A program made the translations under genes and the position numbers. Below, piece by piece: positions 38,551-51,309 of a stretch of 64,000 nt of DNA. Source of the DNA: Pieris napi (Eukaryota; Arthropoda; Insecta; Lepidoptera; Pieridae); the NCBI RefSeq assembly GCF_905475465.1, contig NC_062247.1:248001-312000 (forward strand). The letters are read 5' to 3'. How positions within the stretch are numbered: position 1 is the stretch's first letter; the number at the start of each line of letters is the position of its first letter. Below the pieces are notes generated by a model, which saw only the letters and a list, made by a program, of their open reading frames with translations, was not told the origin of the DNA and ran no database searches.

Positions 38551-39611
38551 CTGATGGTAAAGCTATTATAGGAACAAGTCGACAGTTGATAATCGATAAG
38601 AATCGTTTTCTCTCGCGTGTACAAGACACACAACTCATATAAAATTACGCGGTTCCGTCCGTTTCCCCTTGTTTATAGGCGTTCGTGTTGAAACCGACAG
38701 ACTTAACGATTCCGGCGTTATTTATATACTTATTTATAGCCCGAGATCAAAGGGCGAAAATGTAATTTTCTTTAATTTATTCTATAATCCATAAATAGTT
38801 GTAATTCAATGAATAGTTTGTGTGTTTGAATGGGTTAAGAGATAACTCTCTGAGTTAAGTCTTTTTAATATAATTATTAATATCGCTTATATATTTATAT
38901 ATATATATATATATATTAGCTTTACTACATATTTTCAACACAGTGTTATTCATTATTAAATTCTATAAGGCCAAAATGGGGCAGAGCTATGCTAGCTGCA
39001 AGTCAAAAGTGTGTCGGACAAATCTTCACTTTTCTTACTAATACCATCTGTAATCTTTTAATCTTTTAAAATCCGCCAACAGTGAAAAGGCAAAAATGCA
39101 AACTCGTAGCCATATTTAAAAACCTGCCAAGTATATTTAAAGCTGGCCCAGTTTCCCGCTTAATCCATAATTAAACATTTCCCAGGATATAACTGTCTTA
39201 TACTTTTATTTAATCCAGAGTTATCGTTCGCGTAATCTCTTTCATTAGAGACGAGGCTTAAGGCTCTATTTATATTCATTATAACGCCATCTCGCGATTT
39301 ACATATTAAAACAAAATCATTGTAAGGGTAAAGGATTAAAACCGGGAAAACAATGGTGCGATAAGTCCGAGAATGCGTCGGGGCACGTCTCTTTAATGCG
39401 GCTACTTAACTTATTAAAGTTCGCATTTAATCATCGAAATTATGATCGTAACTCTTATGTAGCAGTACTATCACTATGGCCACCAAAGTATTTAGAGAAG
39501 TTATATAATAATAATAAAGCATGTTTATTTCTAATTAAAATTTGTAACGACAAATATACAGCTTAAATCTGTTATGTTTTGCTTGTTACTAGTTATTCTA
39601 ACTTTAGTATC
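38551..39611. other. AT-rich DNA without a recognisable gene
   Basis: It has an (AT)10 microsatellite at 38897-38916 and a block at 39130-39430 in which CpG-containing pieces alternate with TAAT/ATTA motifs, a pattern compatible with a regulatory element but not proof of one. Confidence 0.5.
38897..38916 (+). repeat. (AT)10 microsatellite
   Basis: Ten uninterrupted AT units, with further TA-rich sequence to the left. Confidence 0.9.
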
Positions 39612-39810
39612 ATTGATGGGAACTCCTTCACGGGTAAAGGCCTCCTCCAGCTATAGTTTATAGAGGCTACTCCAGCATCTATAAACTATACTGCTTACAT
39701 GTTTTCTTTCTCCATTTGCTTCCTGCTAACGCCTCTATATCTTCTATCCACTGTTTTAGGGCGCCCTCCTCACTCTCTTCCCTTTATTCCCTTCTTGGTG
39801 CTTTTGAGAA
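39612..39810 (-). pseudogene. LINE ORF2 C-terminal remnant with internal duplication
   Basis: On the minus strand the translation includes LKQWIEDIEALAGSKWRKK (from about 39765 down to 39709), the R/K-W-x-D-D-I...AG..W pattern found at the C-terminus of endonuclease/reverse-transcriptase LINEs. About 60 bases later another frame reads LEEAFTREGVP (39650-39618), also typical of this C-terminus. Between them lies an inverted repeat of 13-bp arms (39652-39664 and 39678-39690), flanked by a direct duplication of GGCTACTCCAGC (39665-39676) and GGCCTCCTCCAGC (39639-39651), which breaks the reading frame. No polymerase domain remains. The 64-codon plus frame 39699-39893 is an antisense shadow. The family is related to, but not the same as, the copies at 38155 and 49083. 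Confidence 0.6.
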
Positions 39811-42386
39811 GTTATATAATATTTGTAATTCAAATGGGAAACTATAACGTTTTTCCGATAAAATGGTTGACTAAATACGAAATAAACGAATAAAACCTGT
39901 TATAAAATCGATGTCATAAACGAAATGAACGCAAACACTAAAGCCTTTTTATTTGGATACAAATATTCATCGGTGAAACCATTTCCATATTAAACAAAAG
40001 CATTAAGCTAAGGTTGAGCCCGTTAAACAATAGCCCGAATAAAGATGGCCGCCATTTCCCGGGAAAATTTTTAAACTAGCAACACCATTAGTGCACGACG
40101 CAGTTTTGCATCTAATTTAAATTTTTACCTCGGGATTACATGTATTGGGGATTGTTCTTAATACGTGTTTTGGTGTTATTATCTTGTTATATTCATTTTT
40201 ATAAATGCGTGCAGGTTATTAAAAAAATAGATTTATATATATACCTATAGTAGAAAAATCGTTAAAGGTGCAATCTGAGGCCATGACACTAAGTGTTGCG
40301 GTCACGCGTTGCAAGATTATTATTCACTTATATTCGAACTTAAATTATTTTTTATATTTATTTGGATTTACATATTACTTTTTACTTTTCAATAGTACAA
40401 AAGCAGGGCGCGTTATTTTTCTTTCAAATGTTGATGGTAGTAACTTAAACAATTTTTATATAAAGTCGTATCTTCGATAAGTCATCAGATTCAATTACTT
40501 TATCACAAAAGCCTGTGTTGAGCATACGTAACAACAACAGTTTAGCAGATGTCATAACCACATCGCTTTTTTATTATGCTCAGTGGAGCGTTTCGTAAAA
40601 CAATGTATCCCCAACGAAAACGTACACCACATAAAATGTAAATACGTATCTAAGAGCCGTGGCATTTGAGCGCTCCCCTCACTGAAACAAAAGCCTGACT
40701 TTTAGCCGGCTTAATTAGAATGTCAACGACACTTATTAATCAAAACGCTGTTTATAGTCTATTTCGGGTAAACACAACACATATTATACATAATATGACG
40801 ACACAATTCTGTTCCTTTTAATTTACTAAACAGGCCCATAATAAAATTGTTTTTGTCACATACTATATACAATTTATTACTTAAAATATCGAGAACTTTT
40901 TTAATAATTGTGGTCGGCCTCTCATTATACATTTTAATACCGTAAAGAATTTCAGATACGCCTTCAGTAATTTATTAAATACCTCTTAGATATTACGATT
41001 ATTATAAAAATAATTTTAAAACTCCACGTACCTAAACATTTAATTTAAATTACTCAAACATAAGCATAGTATTGCAATAGGGGTCAATAATTTGAGACTT
41101 TGTGAAGTTATCTAAGTTAGTTATCGTTATCTCGTAAACCATCAATTAATGGAACTTCAATAAAATGTATAATCTACAGCTGTCTAATTGTACGACCCTC
41201 AATTAAAGAGCTGGAATTTAAATTATCACGCAATAATCATTATTAGTTCTAGGCGAACTTAAATCTTTTTTAAATATTCAAAAGTATAATGTAGACTTTA
41301 ATTATCATTTTAGGAAATACTAGTGCTAAAAGTTATGTGAACAATACATAGATAAGGGCGAAAGTATTGAATCACAAAACAAATTTAGAACTGTAATGAG
41401 GCTTTATATAGGTATATATATTTTAACAAGGTTCCATTATTTGACTAAGACTATTCATCTAAAAATAACAATAATTGAAGATAGAACTTGTGCTCGTTAG
41501 GCGTTAGTTTGAGCTGCAAACTATTCGAGCTGTATCCACAACTGAAAATTCAATACAATAAAAGCTACAAGTCAATTTAACGTTTTATATCAACTACTGA
41601 AACAAGCCATCTCTATAGAATTATTTAATAATTATTGTATCATATTTATTTACACAATACTCTTCCAGTTTTGGGTTAGTTAACCAAAAATATATCAAAT
41701 ACACAGTTAGTAATAACTAACATCATGATTAACTGCAGTTAAAATAAACAGAGATGCCGACCAATAACGCCGATATCCAGAAGCCGTATTTAAATGTCGT
41801 TTAAGTAGGCTAATGTAAACAGCCTCTAGATCAAAGTCAAATCGTCTGGTTAGAAATTCCAATGTCCGTTACTCTTCAGTTTATCGCTCTTCACGCAATG
41901 TAATTAAGTTAAGGATCTTACCCACATCACGGGCGGTGTCATCAATCATGGTGGGGGAGTACATAAGCCGCGTCACATCGTCACACGGGCATTTCTTCAT
42001 TAGATGCCGTCGCGAGCGGACGTAACTTATGTATTAATCATACTACTATTACCTTATAATGTCCCACTCGTCGCCCTTTAATGACGCTGCATGATCGTAA
42101 TTTATCAAAGCGATCGGAAAGGAAATGAAGCTTCCAGTCGTAGATTTATTTTAAGTTAGACATTTCGATTGATGAGAACACGTCAATGGTGATAGAATCA
42201 CGTCGTTATTGTGTGTTACAAAGAATTGACGAATTCTAGAGCAAAATGAACACAACTTATTATCTGAACTTAAACATATAATACACGCAATTCGAAACTG
42301 GCAAGCAAACGGGTAGCGATACGTAAATAATTGTGTTAGAATATAATTTTTGATGTAATAAATCAGGCGTTTGGGTTACGTGAGCC
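39811..42386. other. AT-rich DNA without a recognisable gene
   Basis: No frame above 70 codons and no repeat recognised. CpG-containing patches at 40640-40720 and 41930-42120 are the only compositional features. Confidence 0.55.
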
Positions 42387-42433
42387 CGTCGCGTGCAGGT
42401 CGTAGATTCGATACCCGTGATACGCACGCGACG
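42387..42433. repeat. 10-bp GC-rich hairpin with tRNA-like loop
   Basis: CGTCGCGTGC (42387-42396) and GCACGCGACG (42424-42433) are exact reverse complements. The 27-nt loop holds GTAGATTCGATACC, similar to an RNA polymerase III B box. There is no matching A box or full cloverleaf, so a tRNA gene is not supported; a decayed SINE head is possible. Confidence 0.5.
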
Positions 42434-45400
42434 TCCCGGGTCCCTACTAATTATCTGCCACGAAGATATATAATCTGCTTCCTTGTTATATTTTAAATAA
42501 AATATTTGGAAATTCCAATTTGTGCAAAGTGACCAATAAATTATTAAAATAATGATCTAAATATAATAATAATTGCAAATAAATACTTCAATTACATTGT
42601 AAAGAAATAATTTATTTTATTAACGCATTCGCAAAAGGCCAATAGTCGCGACTATAACGGATAGGAGCATTGTTAAATACGCAATTATCTGATAAACCTC
42701 TTAAAGTAACGTGTCTCGATAAAATGTAAGACATCTCATTTAAGATAAACAAAAACTGGGAACGTGCGAATGCAAATAGGGCTGCCGATTAGCACTTTTA
42801 CGTTTAAGAATTACTATTGTTAGCAGGTTTGTTAGCTTTATTAATTATATCTTTATTTGTTTGTAAACAAGACAACACCAACACATCATAATATACATAA
42901 GAAAATTTATTATGTAAATAATTTAAAAATTCTCATATGGGCATGCACAAAGCAGAAACATATTTAAGATAAACTTAAATAGATTTAAAAATGCTGCTGT
43001 ATTTGTTTCGCGTTCCAAGGCATAGAAGCCGCGGCGATATTTTTCAGAAAAAGCTTACTTTCACTTGCAATTTTATAATTTTGACAAGTATAACACGTGA
43101 CAGCCCTAAGTACAGGTTCAATTTAAATGGACAAGTTCATTGAAAAACAGTTGGGTTTTTATATTGGCAAATAATTTGTTCAATTTACGTACTTACTTAA
43201 TATTTCAACGATATTTAAGTTATATTCTTCATATTGATTCGTACACCGGAAATAATTCCACAAACAATTCCATAATGTAAGTTTGCGATCGTCCCCTCGC
43301 GAGGCATATCGGGCCGTAATTCAATAATTTCTGGGCGAACTATCACAGACAATGCCCGCACTTCCGTCCGTCGGAAACGCTCCGAAATTCCAATGTTACC
43401 TATCTATTTTATGAGGAAATAAAAGAAAGTATAAATGAATAAGTTGTATAATATAAATATGACACGTTAATTATAATTGAACCACCGAAATGGCAGTAAG
43501 ATGACTATCACAAAGAGTCTTCTTGTTTGTCTACTTTGAATATTGTAAAGAAAATCTCGAAGCTCGATACCGATCAGCTAATACCAGTAATGGACCGGAC
43601 CGCGTCTATTTTCCGAGCCGTTAACACCAGATAACGAACCGATCGCTTTATGGCCCAAGATCGGGCTTCAGTTAATATACGCGGCGCTTAAAATTGCGAT
43701 AAGCCCGGAAGATCGAAGATTTCACGGGATTTGTGGAAAATTTTAGTGTAAATGTGGAAGCTTTGAATATGGCCTTATCTTGGCTGAGCTTTGGCTTACT
43801 ACTGATTTACTGTTTAGAAGAAGTCTCACTTACCAGGTTGTGTGTTGTGAAATGAAATCATTACCGCCGTATCTGGAACAAAAGATGGGAAATAAGTCAT
43901 GGAAATTTTTCAATAAATATATGAATTTCACAGAATCCTTACAGAATTTCCATCAAAAGTACACACATTTCTGATGTTATCTTTGTTTCTAAACTGAACA
44001 ACTTCCTTCTTTCTTCTGTGTTATTGTTAAACAGTTAAACTTTTATTATGTTAAACCATAACTAAGGGACGAAGAAACATTTAGGTAGAGTCTGTTTAAT
44101 TCGACATTGAACGTTAAATACTATAGTTATGACAAATCCTGGTTGAAGCTAAAAACTAGCGATAACCGTCAGTCACGCGAGTGACTCGCAGTGACTAATC
44201 AATCACGCAGAGCCGCATCGGGCGTGCTCACAGCCCTGTTCGTGTTATCAGAGGCTCGGGGTGACACTGTCTAGTTCACAATGTATGGAATATCCTTATT
44301 TTTTAATTCCAGAGAAAACCATTGAAATTAGTAAAATATATTTATTGTTATTCATACAGAAATATGTTTTACAGTACATACTAAATGGGAAAAGCATCAC
44401 TTTTTCAACAAATAACACTTACCAGTATAAATAATCTTACCGCTAGAAAGAAAACCACCACGCTAAGGTCAGCTTACACTAACCGATTGCGTGTACACTC
44501 GAATAGTGTGTAATGAGTTTCGCAATTGCGCTCTTTAAAAGGTGACAATGCCGACTTAAGTGTGCTTACTTACTGTGCATATTTATAATAACAATTTCAC
44601 TTAAATGATCAATGCGGTATCAATTCCCTTGCATACGAACAAAATAACCTTATTTAAAACAACTGTTTTAATATTCTTTACTATAGTGGAATGTTAATAA
44701 TATCGAATAATGAAACAACAATGTGCCTCATCGAACATGTTTAAACTGCACTAAACTGTGTAATCGCTATTTAAAGCTGTCAAACTTTTCGAATAGCAAT
44801 CTAAAAGGAATTTGTGGAATAGAATTTCACGAACACAAAACTATCTAATAAAAGTATTTTAATTTAAATCGTATGAGGGGGAAATATGTAGCAACTTGTT
44901 GCCTGTCAAACGCCAAAGCATTTGCAGTGTGTAAGCGTGATTACGCAAACATTACAATATTTGATGATATCTTGCAATTCGAATTCCTTTGTTACTTAGG
45001 TACAATGTACCACGACATACGATATTTATTTCTTACAGAAAATAAGCAAAAGCAGAGAAAAATATAGACTTTAATTTAGTTTAATAATGTGATGTCACAA
45101 AAAAACATGGCTGTTTATAAAATGATTTTGAATACGCATCTCGATACGTTAAAATATTAAACGAGAGAGATTGTTATTGAAAAATAAATTTCAATAAGCT
45201 ATTAAAACAATAAGAAGGAAACCAATACAGACTGCGCATTTAATTATCTGTTAAATTGCTGACCTCAGCGCTGATTGTCTGCTCGCCGCAACCTGGCAAC
45301 ATTGAGAGCACTGCAAAGTTATGTATAAAAATAAATTATATGCATAGGATAACTCAGAGTTTTTGTAAACGTTGGTAGCACCATTTTCCTAAATAAATGT

Positions 45401-45450
45401 TCTTATAATAAATGAGAACATCTCAGAGTGTCACAACTTGAAACGCATTC
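42434..45450. other. AT-rich DNA without a recognisable gene
   Basis: Frames of 64 codons at 43780-43974 and 44873-45067 have no recognisable family. A small direct/inverted cluster of GTGACT/AGTCAC lies at 44171-44200. Moderately GC-rich pieces at 43570-43720 and 44160-44260 may be regulatory. Confidence 0.5.
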
Positions 45451-45600
45451 CAGGCGCGGGCTATAATGTTGGTATTGCTGCGACCGCGACCCGGGAGAAG
45501 TCAACCAATCCCGGGTGATCCCAGGCAATCCCGGGCAAACCCGGCGGGACCCCGGATTCGGACCCGGGACTAATGTCGCGGTCACCGGACAAATAGTCCT
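45451..45600. repeat. GC-rich island with 10-bp tandem CCCGGG repeats and inverted ends
   Basis: Four consecutive 10-bp units related to ATCCCGGGCA run from 45508 to 45547, for example ATCCCGGGTG and ATCCCAGGCA. They are enclosed by GACCGCGAC (45482-45490) and its exact complement GTCGCGGTC (45575-45583), with CCCGGGA/TCCCGGG nearby to deepen the stem. This composition is unique in the window. It is probably part of a mobile element, but I cannot name the family. The minus frame across it (45403-45612) is Pro/Gly/Arg-rich because of the base composition. Confidence 0.6.
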
Positions 45601-47695
45601 TTGGATTAGCATCGGTCTGATTAACTAAGCGGGAAGCTCCTGCTTTTTATACGACCCTGGTACATTGATTGATTCGGGTGAATTTTTTAACATACAGGTG
45701 TATTTTTGAGAAAGTTAAGCGAAAATGTCTGGTATCATTAAAAATATATTCGATATTGCCAGTTGTGAGAATTGAATATCGGTAAATATTCCAGTCTTGG
45801 GAATTGAATCCAGGAAATCCGTCGTGTGAGTACCGTTGCGTCACTGCACATAACGGGACAGTGCATTCACATTGATATTACGAACAACAAAAAGGTTCAA
45901 TTATTACGACCGGAACACAGAGATTGCTTTAATTCCATAATGATTGTGAAACGTGTAATAGAACGACCATGTAAGTAATACGCGGAATCAAACAAAACGT
46001 CGAGTACCAGAGGCCATCTCGAGTTGGACGCTACAGCGGATTACATAGTCATCATTCATATTCTTTGCGGCGTCACGACCGGCCTCAGGCTTAATCTAAT
46101 TTGAGATTTATCCGGCCAACTAAAGAGCACCGACAACCAGACGAAAGTACGACGAAGAGGGCACTTCAGAAACCCACCGGGTAGCACCTCGAAGGCGCGT
46201 GAGGCCGCATTAACCGACCTATTTAGGTATTCACCTCTTTGAATATTTTTAGCTGACGACGCCGTGTCTTTAATCATAGCTTATATCATAAAGAGATGTA
46301 AGAAAGCGCAATTAGCAGTACAAAGGTAAATGAAATTAAACCAGACGACGAAAATAATGAGCGTTTTGCAAAATTGTGACTTATTACGAAGCGGCGGCCC
46401 GCACTTAGTTTAATGATATTTTATTTGAATTAAAGCATAAAACGCAATTTCAGATTACGTACAAAGCGAATTAAGTTTTTGGTGGTTTTAATAACTGCTC
46501 AGTGATCCGTGAATGGACGCAAAGTTGGGTAATGCAAAATAAAGAGATGAATAAAAAGAATATTCATCCAATAACATGGATATCATTTTGCATTTAGAAA
46601 CTTGTGAAGTTCCGATCACAATGTTCGTGTGATTGAAAAGTGGTTTTTTCACGAAAGACTTGCGAAATGAGATCTTTTGCCGTAAAATGAAGCTCGTTAG
46701 ACGTACACGGTACATTCAATTCTAAACGAATGACGTGGAAAAAGTTTCCGCTTCAGGTGAGGCTGGCATTAACCAGATTGATGGTGCGACCCTCACTTAC
46801 CGTAATTAAAACCTTTCAAACATTTACTCGGCAGTCGGTTTCACGAGTCTCCCGTTTTGATCGAGTTGCCTGATAACATTGAAAGAGTTAATTATAATGT
46901 TTTATATCAACAATGAATTTATCATTATTGAAATGCCTTACTTAAAGCCTTTTTCTTTAGAAGTCGGTCGTCGGACGACCAGTTCTAATAAAATATGATA
47001 TAATTAGAGTAGGTGTGATTCACTGCGTTCAACCCAGAATCTACGAGCAGAGCACGGCAATTACATGCGATTACAAAATCCTCTATACAGTGCACATTAA
47101 TGTTTATTGCCTCTGTAGAACGACTATGAATTATCAACGATAACTGTTTAATGCACCAGCGACGGCCGTGTAAACACGATCTAATGGTGTAATATGTTGT
47201 CCATTGAGTTGAGCTATGAATCTTTTGTTACATTTTCTTTGTATTCATATACATTGGAGAGGAGAGAGGTTTACTGATTTATTTTATTCGTCCGCAACTT
47301 ACACTAATTTTATTCCCATATGTTAAGCCTCATTTCTCTTCCGTCTAAATTCTTATTTGATTTGTATAAGTTTGTCCTTGGAAGTTAACGCGAGTTCGTA
47401 ACAGAGGTGCGACACATGCGCCGCAAATGGGGCCATTCTTTATTCACTTAGCCAACTCGCGACTAACATTATCGCCTTCGCCTCACTTTTTCATATTCAA
47501 TAAGCTATGTAAAAGCTTACTTTATAATCTTGGTTCGCGAGACGTAAACTAATATGTATGCTATGGCATATTTGTTAATTAGTTTCCAAACTTAATCTGC
47601 CAATTCATTTCAAATATATAAATAAACATAACGAAGCCAAGTTTTTTTTGGTTTTCGTCTATTATAAAGGTAACTAACTTCGTAGCTCATAGGTT
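45601..47695. other. AT-rich DNA without a recognisable gene
   Basis: Minus frames at 45647-45844, 46056-46277 and 46488-46715 (65-75 codons) have no recognised family. Sequence at 46020-46260 is less AT-rich and could be a conserved non-coding block. Confidence 0.5.
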
Positions 47696-47875
47696 GAGCA
47701 GTGTTGGCTTAGTTGCTTCAGCGTGCGACTCTATTTCATCGTAGGTTCGACCGCCAGCTATGCGCTGTTCTATCTGCGCATTTATCACTCGCTCTTGAAG
47801 GAAATCGGTGTATGTCGTAGATCCAAAAAGTTGACGGTCTGTGTCGGGCACAAGAAGGCTGATTAACTAAGTAGT
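47696..47875 (+). mobile_element. tRNA-derived SINE, decayed (copy C)
   Basis: It starts GAGCAGTGTTGGCTTAGTTG, with GTAGGTTCGACCGCC as the B-box region, CTGCGCATTTATCACTCGCT and GACGGTCTGTGTCGGGCAC from the body, and GGCTGATTAACTAAG near the end. Several small deletions relative to the full copies show it is old. No target duplication was found. Confidence 0.8.
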
Positions 47876-49082
47876 AGTCCGTCGTTTTTCCAAACAGGAA
47901 AGTTCCTAACTCGAAGTCTGAGGCACCTGAATAAAAGGTTGTTGCGACTCTGTTATTTTAACCTAGCAAAAAACGTTTTTTTTATTAGTAATTAGTCATC
48001 AAAAGTATAAACGCTAACTTGCTCAATTTACAAAATCTTAACAAGTGACGTGCTCAGGTTAGGGAAGTGGTGGTGTTTTCATGAAATAGAAAAAAAAATG
48101 GATTTCATATCTGATTACTGGTCAATCAAAGCAGTTTTATATATTTTGTAGTCGTCACTAGAATGACTAGAAAATACCATCATTCCTCTTGCATAGTATA
48201 TGTTAAAAAGCTATGATATCGCAGGTTAGGTCCGATTCGATTCAGAACAATTAAGGCCAAAATGTCAACACAACAAAATTAATACTTGAATATTTAATAG
48301 CACTACACCTTGGAGGATATTACACGGTTGGCTTGGCCGTTAATTATGCAGTATACAATTAGAGTTACCTGCAGATGTAATCCTTTAAGCTTATTGGATT
48401 AAGTCTCAAAATAGTATTTGTGTTGTATCGCTAGTTATCATGCGTTTTACTTCCTGCTTTTATCACTGAACTAGTTGATGGGTCTCATTTGGTTTCCCTA
48501 AACTGATCCACTTATAGAATCAATTTCGCTGAGCCATTAAAGCATGTTGGGCTTACAGCTCTTTCTTCTTAAGTTCTTAAGAATGTGTATATTATACAAC
48601 CAAAAACATAAAATTTTTTATTCTATAATATTTGTAAAAAATGAAATGTTTATCATCAAATAGACATTTAAAGACATGTATTAAATTATAAAATACATAT
48701 AATCTTTAACTTTTTATTTCGTGATTCGAATATACGACTGAGGGATGCAGTGAAAATACTTGTATGACTTTACTTAATGTAAACACAAAGAGCCAGGTGC
48801 GACGATAATAAAGTCAAGCGTGGTCACAATTAACACATCCGTTATTCAATAAAGCGCGTTTAAATTGAATAATCGTCGATGTTACTCTTTAAATGGATGC
48901 TAACGGCGATTCTACGATGGACGAATTTTAATATGTTTTATTAGGAACATTAAAAGTGACCTTTCGTGCTACTACTGCCCTATTTTTATGTAAGTTCCAC
49001 CCTCCTTATGAAAGTGATTAAATTGCATTATATTTTGGAACAAAAAGTAGCTAATTTGGCATTAGAGAACTTTTAACAGTAT
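47876..49082. other. AT-rich DNA without a recognisable gene
   Basis: No frame above 60 codons and no recognised repeat. Confidence 0.6.
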
Positions 49083-49376
49083 TTATTAATTTCTTTTGTG
49101 TTACTCATGCCAAGCAAGAAGTACTAAACTATACGTAGTGCCCAAGATACAATAAACGAAAAAGAGGAAGACAACTTAGAAGGTGAATAGACCAAATTAA
49201 GGAAAGAGCAGTTGGGACATGGCAGAGAGTGGCACAGTGCAGACAGCAATGGCGGGATTTGGAGGAGGTCTTTGCCAAAAACGTGCACACAGATATCTAA
49301 AAAGAATGATATAGAAATATTATTATGATTAAGTGTAAAAGTATCTGAAATAAGTTATTATTATTATTAATTTCTT
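49083..49376 (+). mobile_element. 5'-truncated LINE with exact 13-bp target duplication (copy 2 of family)
   Basis: TTATTAATTTCTT occurs exactly at 49083-49095 and 49364-49376, so the insertion is 49096-49363. A plus frame reads TWQRVAQCRQQWRDLEEVF then ends at TAA (49297-49299), the C-terminus of an endonuclease/reverse-transcriptase LINE. Upstream, KRKRGRQLRR is followed by TGA where Trp is expected (R-R-W in the family), so the copy is dead. The 3' end carries AAGTGTAAAAGTATCTGAAA, identical to that of the copy at 38155-38550, and a (TTA)n tail partly inside the duplication. The low decay of the duplication suggests a younger insertion than most here. Confidence 0.88.
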
Positions 49377-50986
49377 AGTATGTCTGTAAATATGTTAATA
49401 CATTGTTTAGTAAATAATGACCGGCTGAGATGTCAACAAGAACTGTGGACGACGGCTAAACGGCTAATTTGTTTAAGAGGTATTTCCGTTGCATGTCATA
49501 CGATGACTCCAATTGTCGGTCTAATGATATCTTACTTGACTCCATCTTTATTTCAACGAGACCTACATTTCATCTTCGGTATTTAATAGGGAAAACGGAA
49601 ATCTTGTTCTCAAAGCACAATCAAGATACAACGCTAAGCTATAATAAGCATAATTACCATTTAAGAGTGATGTGGTTGTAAAAAGAAAGAAGTCAGTGGA
49701 AGAAACAAAATGTGTAATAGCACCTTCAGGCATAACTGGGATTTTAGATTAAAAATTGTTAGTGAATTGTTGAGGGGGATATCCGTTCTACTTAGACTAG
49801 TTTACCTTTAGGGAAAATATCTTCCCGACCAATTTAGCAATTCAGCTCATTATTACCTACAAAATGCAGCTGATATAACGGAAGCCGAAGGCACTTAAGG
49901 AGCTGCAAGAATAACGAGCTGTAATGCATAATATTAGTTCGCTTCATTTTCCACTTTTAATTAACTTCATCTCACGTCCGGATCTCAGACCATCACCGAC
50001 CTGAATTTTGGCTCAAATTTATGTCATTAGCTTCTTCTAAGAAAGGCACATTAATTAACGATTAATTAATTTAACTACAGTGTAATTTTTTGCATTATCT
50101 CATAAATGTATCTAGATAGGGCAAGGAAAACGTTTCGCCTAAAACTAGTTGTTTAACATATAATTTGTAACATTTGGCTCTAATATTTATCGCATGAATG
50201 CGTGAACGTCTACGGGAGTTCATAAATATTAAATGCTATCACTGAAGTAGAACAAACAATCTTGTGATTTACCAGAGAGCTTTATAGGGGTCTAAGATGG
50301 TAAAAACTCAAGTAATACAGAATTTTTTAAATTATACAATTCTCATTTTAGTATATGTTCTCTTAAATATTTAAAACAACAAAATCTCCTCACGATAATT
50401 TCATCATGTAAATGTCAATTCATGAGTCGACAAACAAAAACAATGAATTCAATCATTACAATCCATTCGACATTTTCGACAATCGAATTGATAATCGTTC
50501 GAGGTCTGTTTGCATTCGCGTGTTTGTTTGTGTCCGCTGATTGCGAGACGTCAAATCGAATAATCGCAATAATTCGATTATCCCGGCAACATCTCTGATG
50601 TTTACATCTGTCATTAGCGTCGCAGTTAAATGTACTGCGGTTATGTAATGGCGTATGATTAATGACTATTCTCTTAGCGTGAGCTCAGGTGTGTCGTTGA
50701 TGTCGAAATTGTAAAGGGTGGTTGCTTATGTCATATACACAATCCGCGACATATTATAAAAATAATAGATTATACACTGAGCTATGTTTACCTGGTGGAT
50801 GAGCTTGGATGACGTGGATTTGTTTCCCGAGAGTTAAGTGATGTATTTTTCTTTCTATGTAGCCATTACTACGTGGTCATAAGTAATATCTAGACTAGAT
50901 CAAGGGTAGGAAAATAAACACTCCTCCTCATTAATTACTTGATTCACATTCCCTTCACTGATTTTAAATAAACTTAAAAAAATCAC
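49377..50986. other. AT-rich DNA without a recognisable gene
   Basis: Two overlapping plus frames (49380-49586 and 49469-49681) have no family. A quasi-palindromic TCGAATAATCGC-type block lies at 50540-50585. Confidence 0.55.
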
Positions 50987-51309
50987 TTATGCCTGTGCCT
51001 GTGCGCACTGGTGTAGCTTTTGCTACGACCTCCTTCGCGAGGGGGGTGTTTACTGTTTAGGCCCGTTAGGGGCATATGCTCCCTTCTGGTGGTGTTTTTG
51101 GTCGCGGGTTGCCTGCTGGTTACCTTCCTGTACCAGCAGGGCGCGACCAAAAACACGGGCCGGGTTAATAGCCCATGGTGGGGGCTGCGGTGCGCGAGGG
51201 GACTTGGTCTCTGCGCGCAGCCGAAGTTATGCCTGTGCGCATGTGCCACAACTTGATTTATATTCTATTCCCTACTCGGATTCGAACATCCCACTTCGGG
51301 CGGATGTTC
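50987..51309. repeat. GC-rich island with large hairpins and flanking direct repeats
   Basis: The GC-rich core is flanked by direct repeats: GCCTGTGCGCA at 50997-51007 and 51231-51241, with TTATGCCTGTG also shared at 50987 and 51227. Inside, GTGTTTTTGGTCGCG (51092-51106) pairs with CGCGACCAAAAACAC (51142-51156), and CCTGCTGGT with ACCAGCAGG extends the stem toward the centre. A further 8-bp hairpin, GAACATCC/GGATGTTC, lies at 51284-51309. Overlapping frames of 66-88 codons on both strands show no recognised domain. The pattern suggests an inserted element flanked by a target duplication, but its class is unknown. Confidence 0.55.

Noticed and set aside
39699..39893. 64-codon plus-strand frame rich in Leu and Pro
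   Set aside because: Antisense shadow of the LINE C-terminal remnant at 39612-39810.
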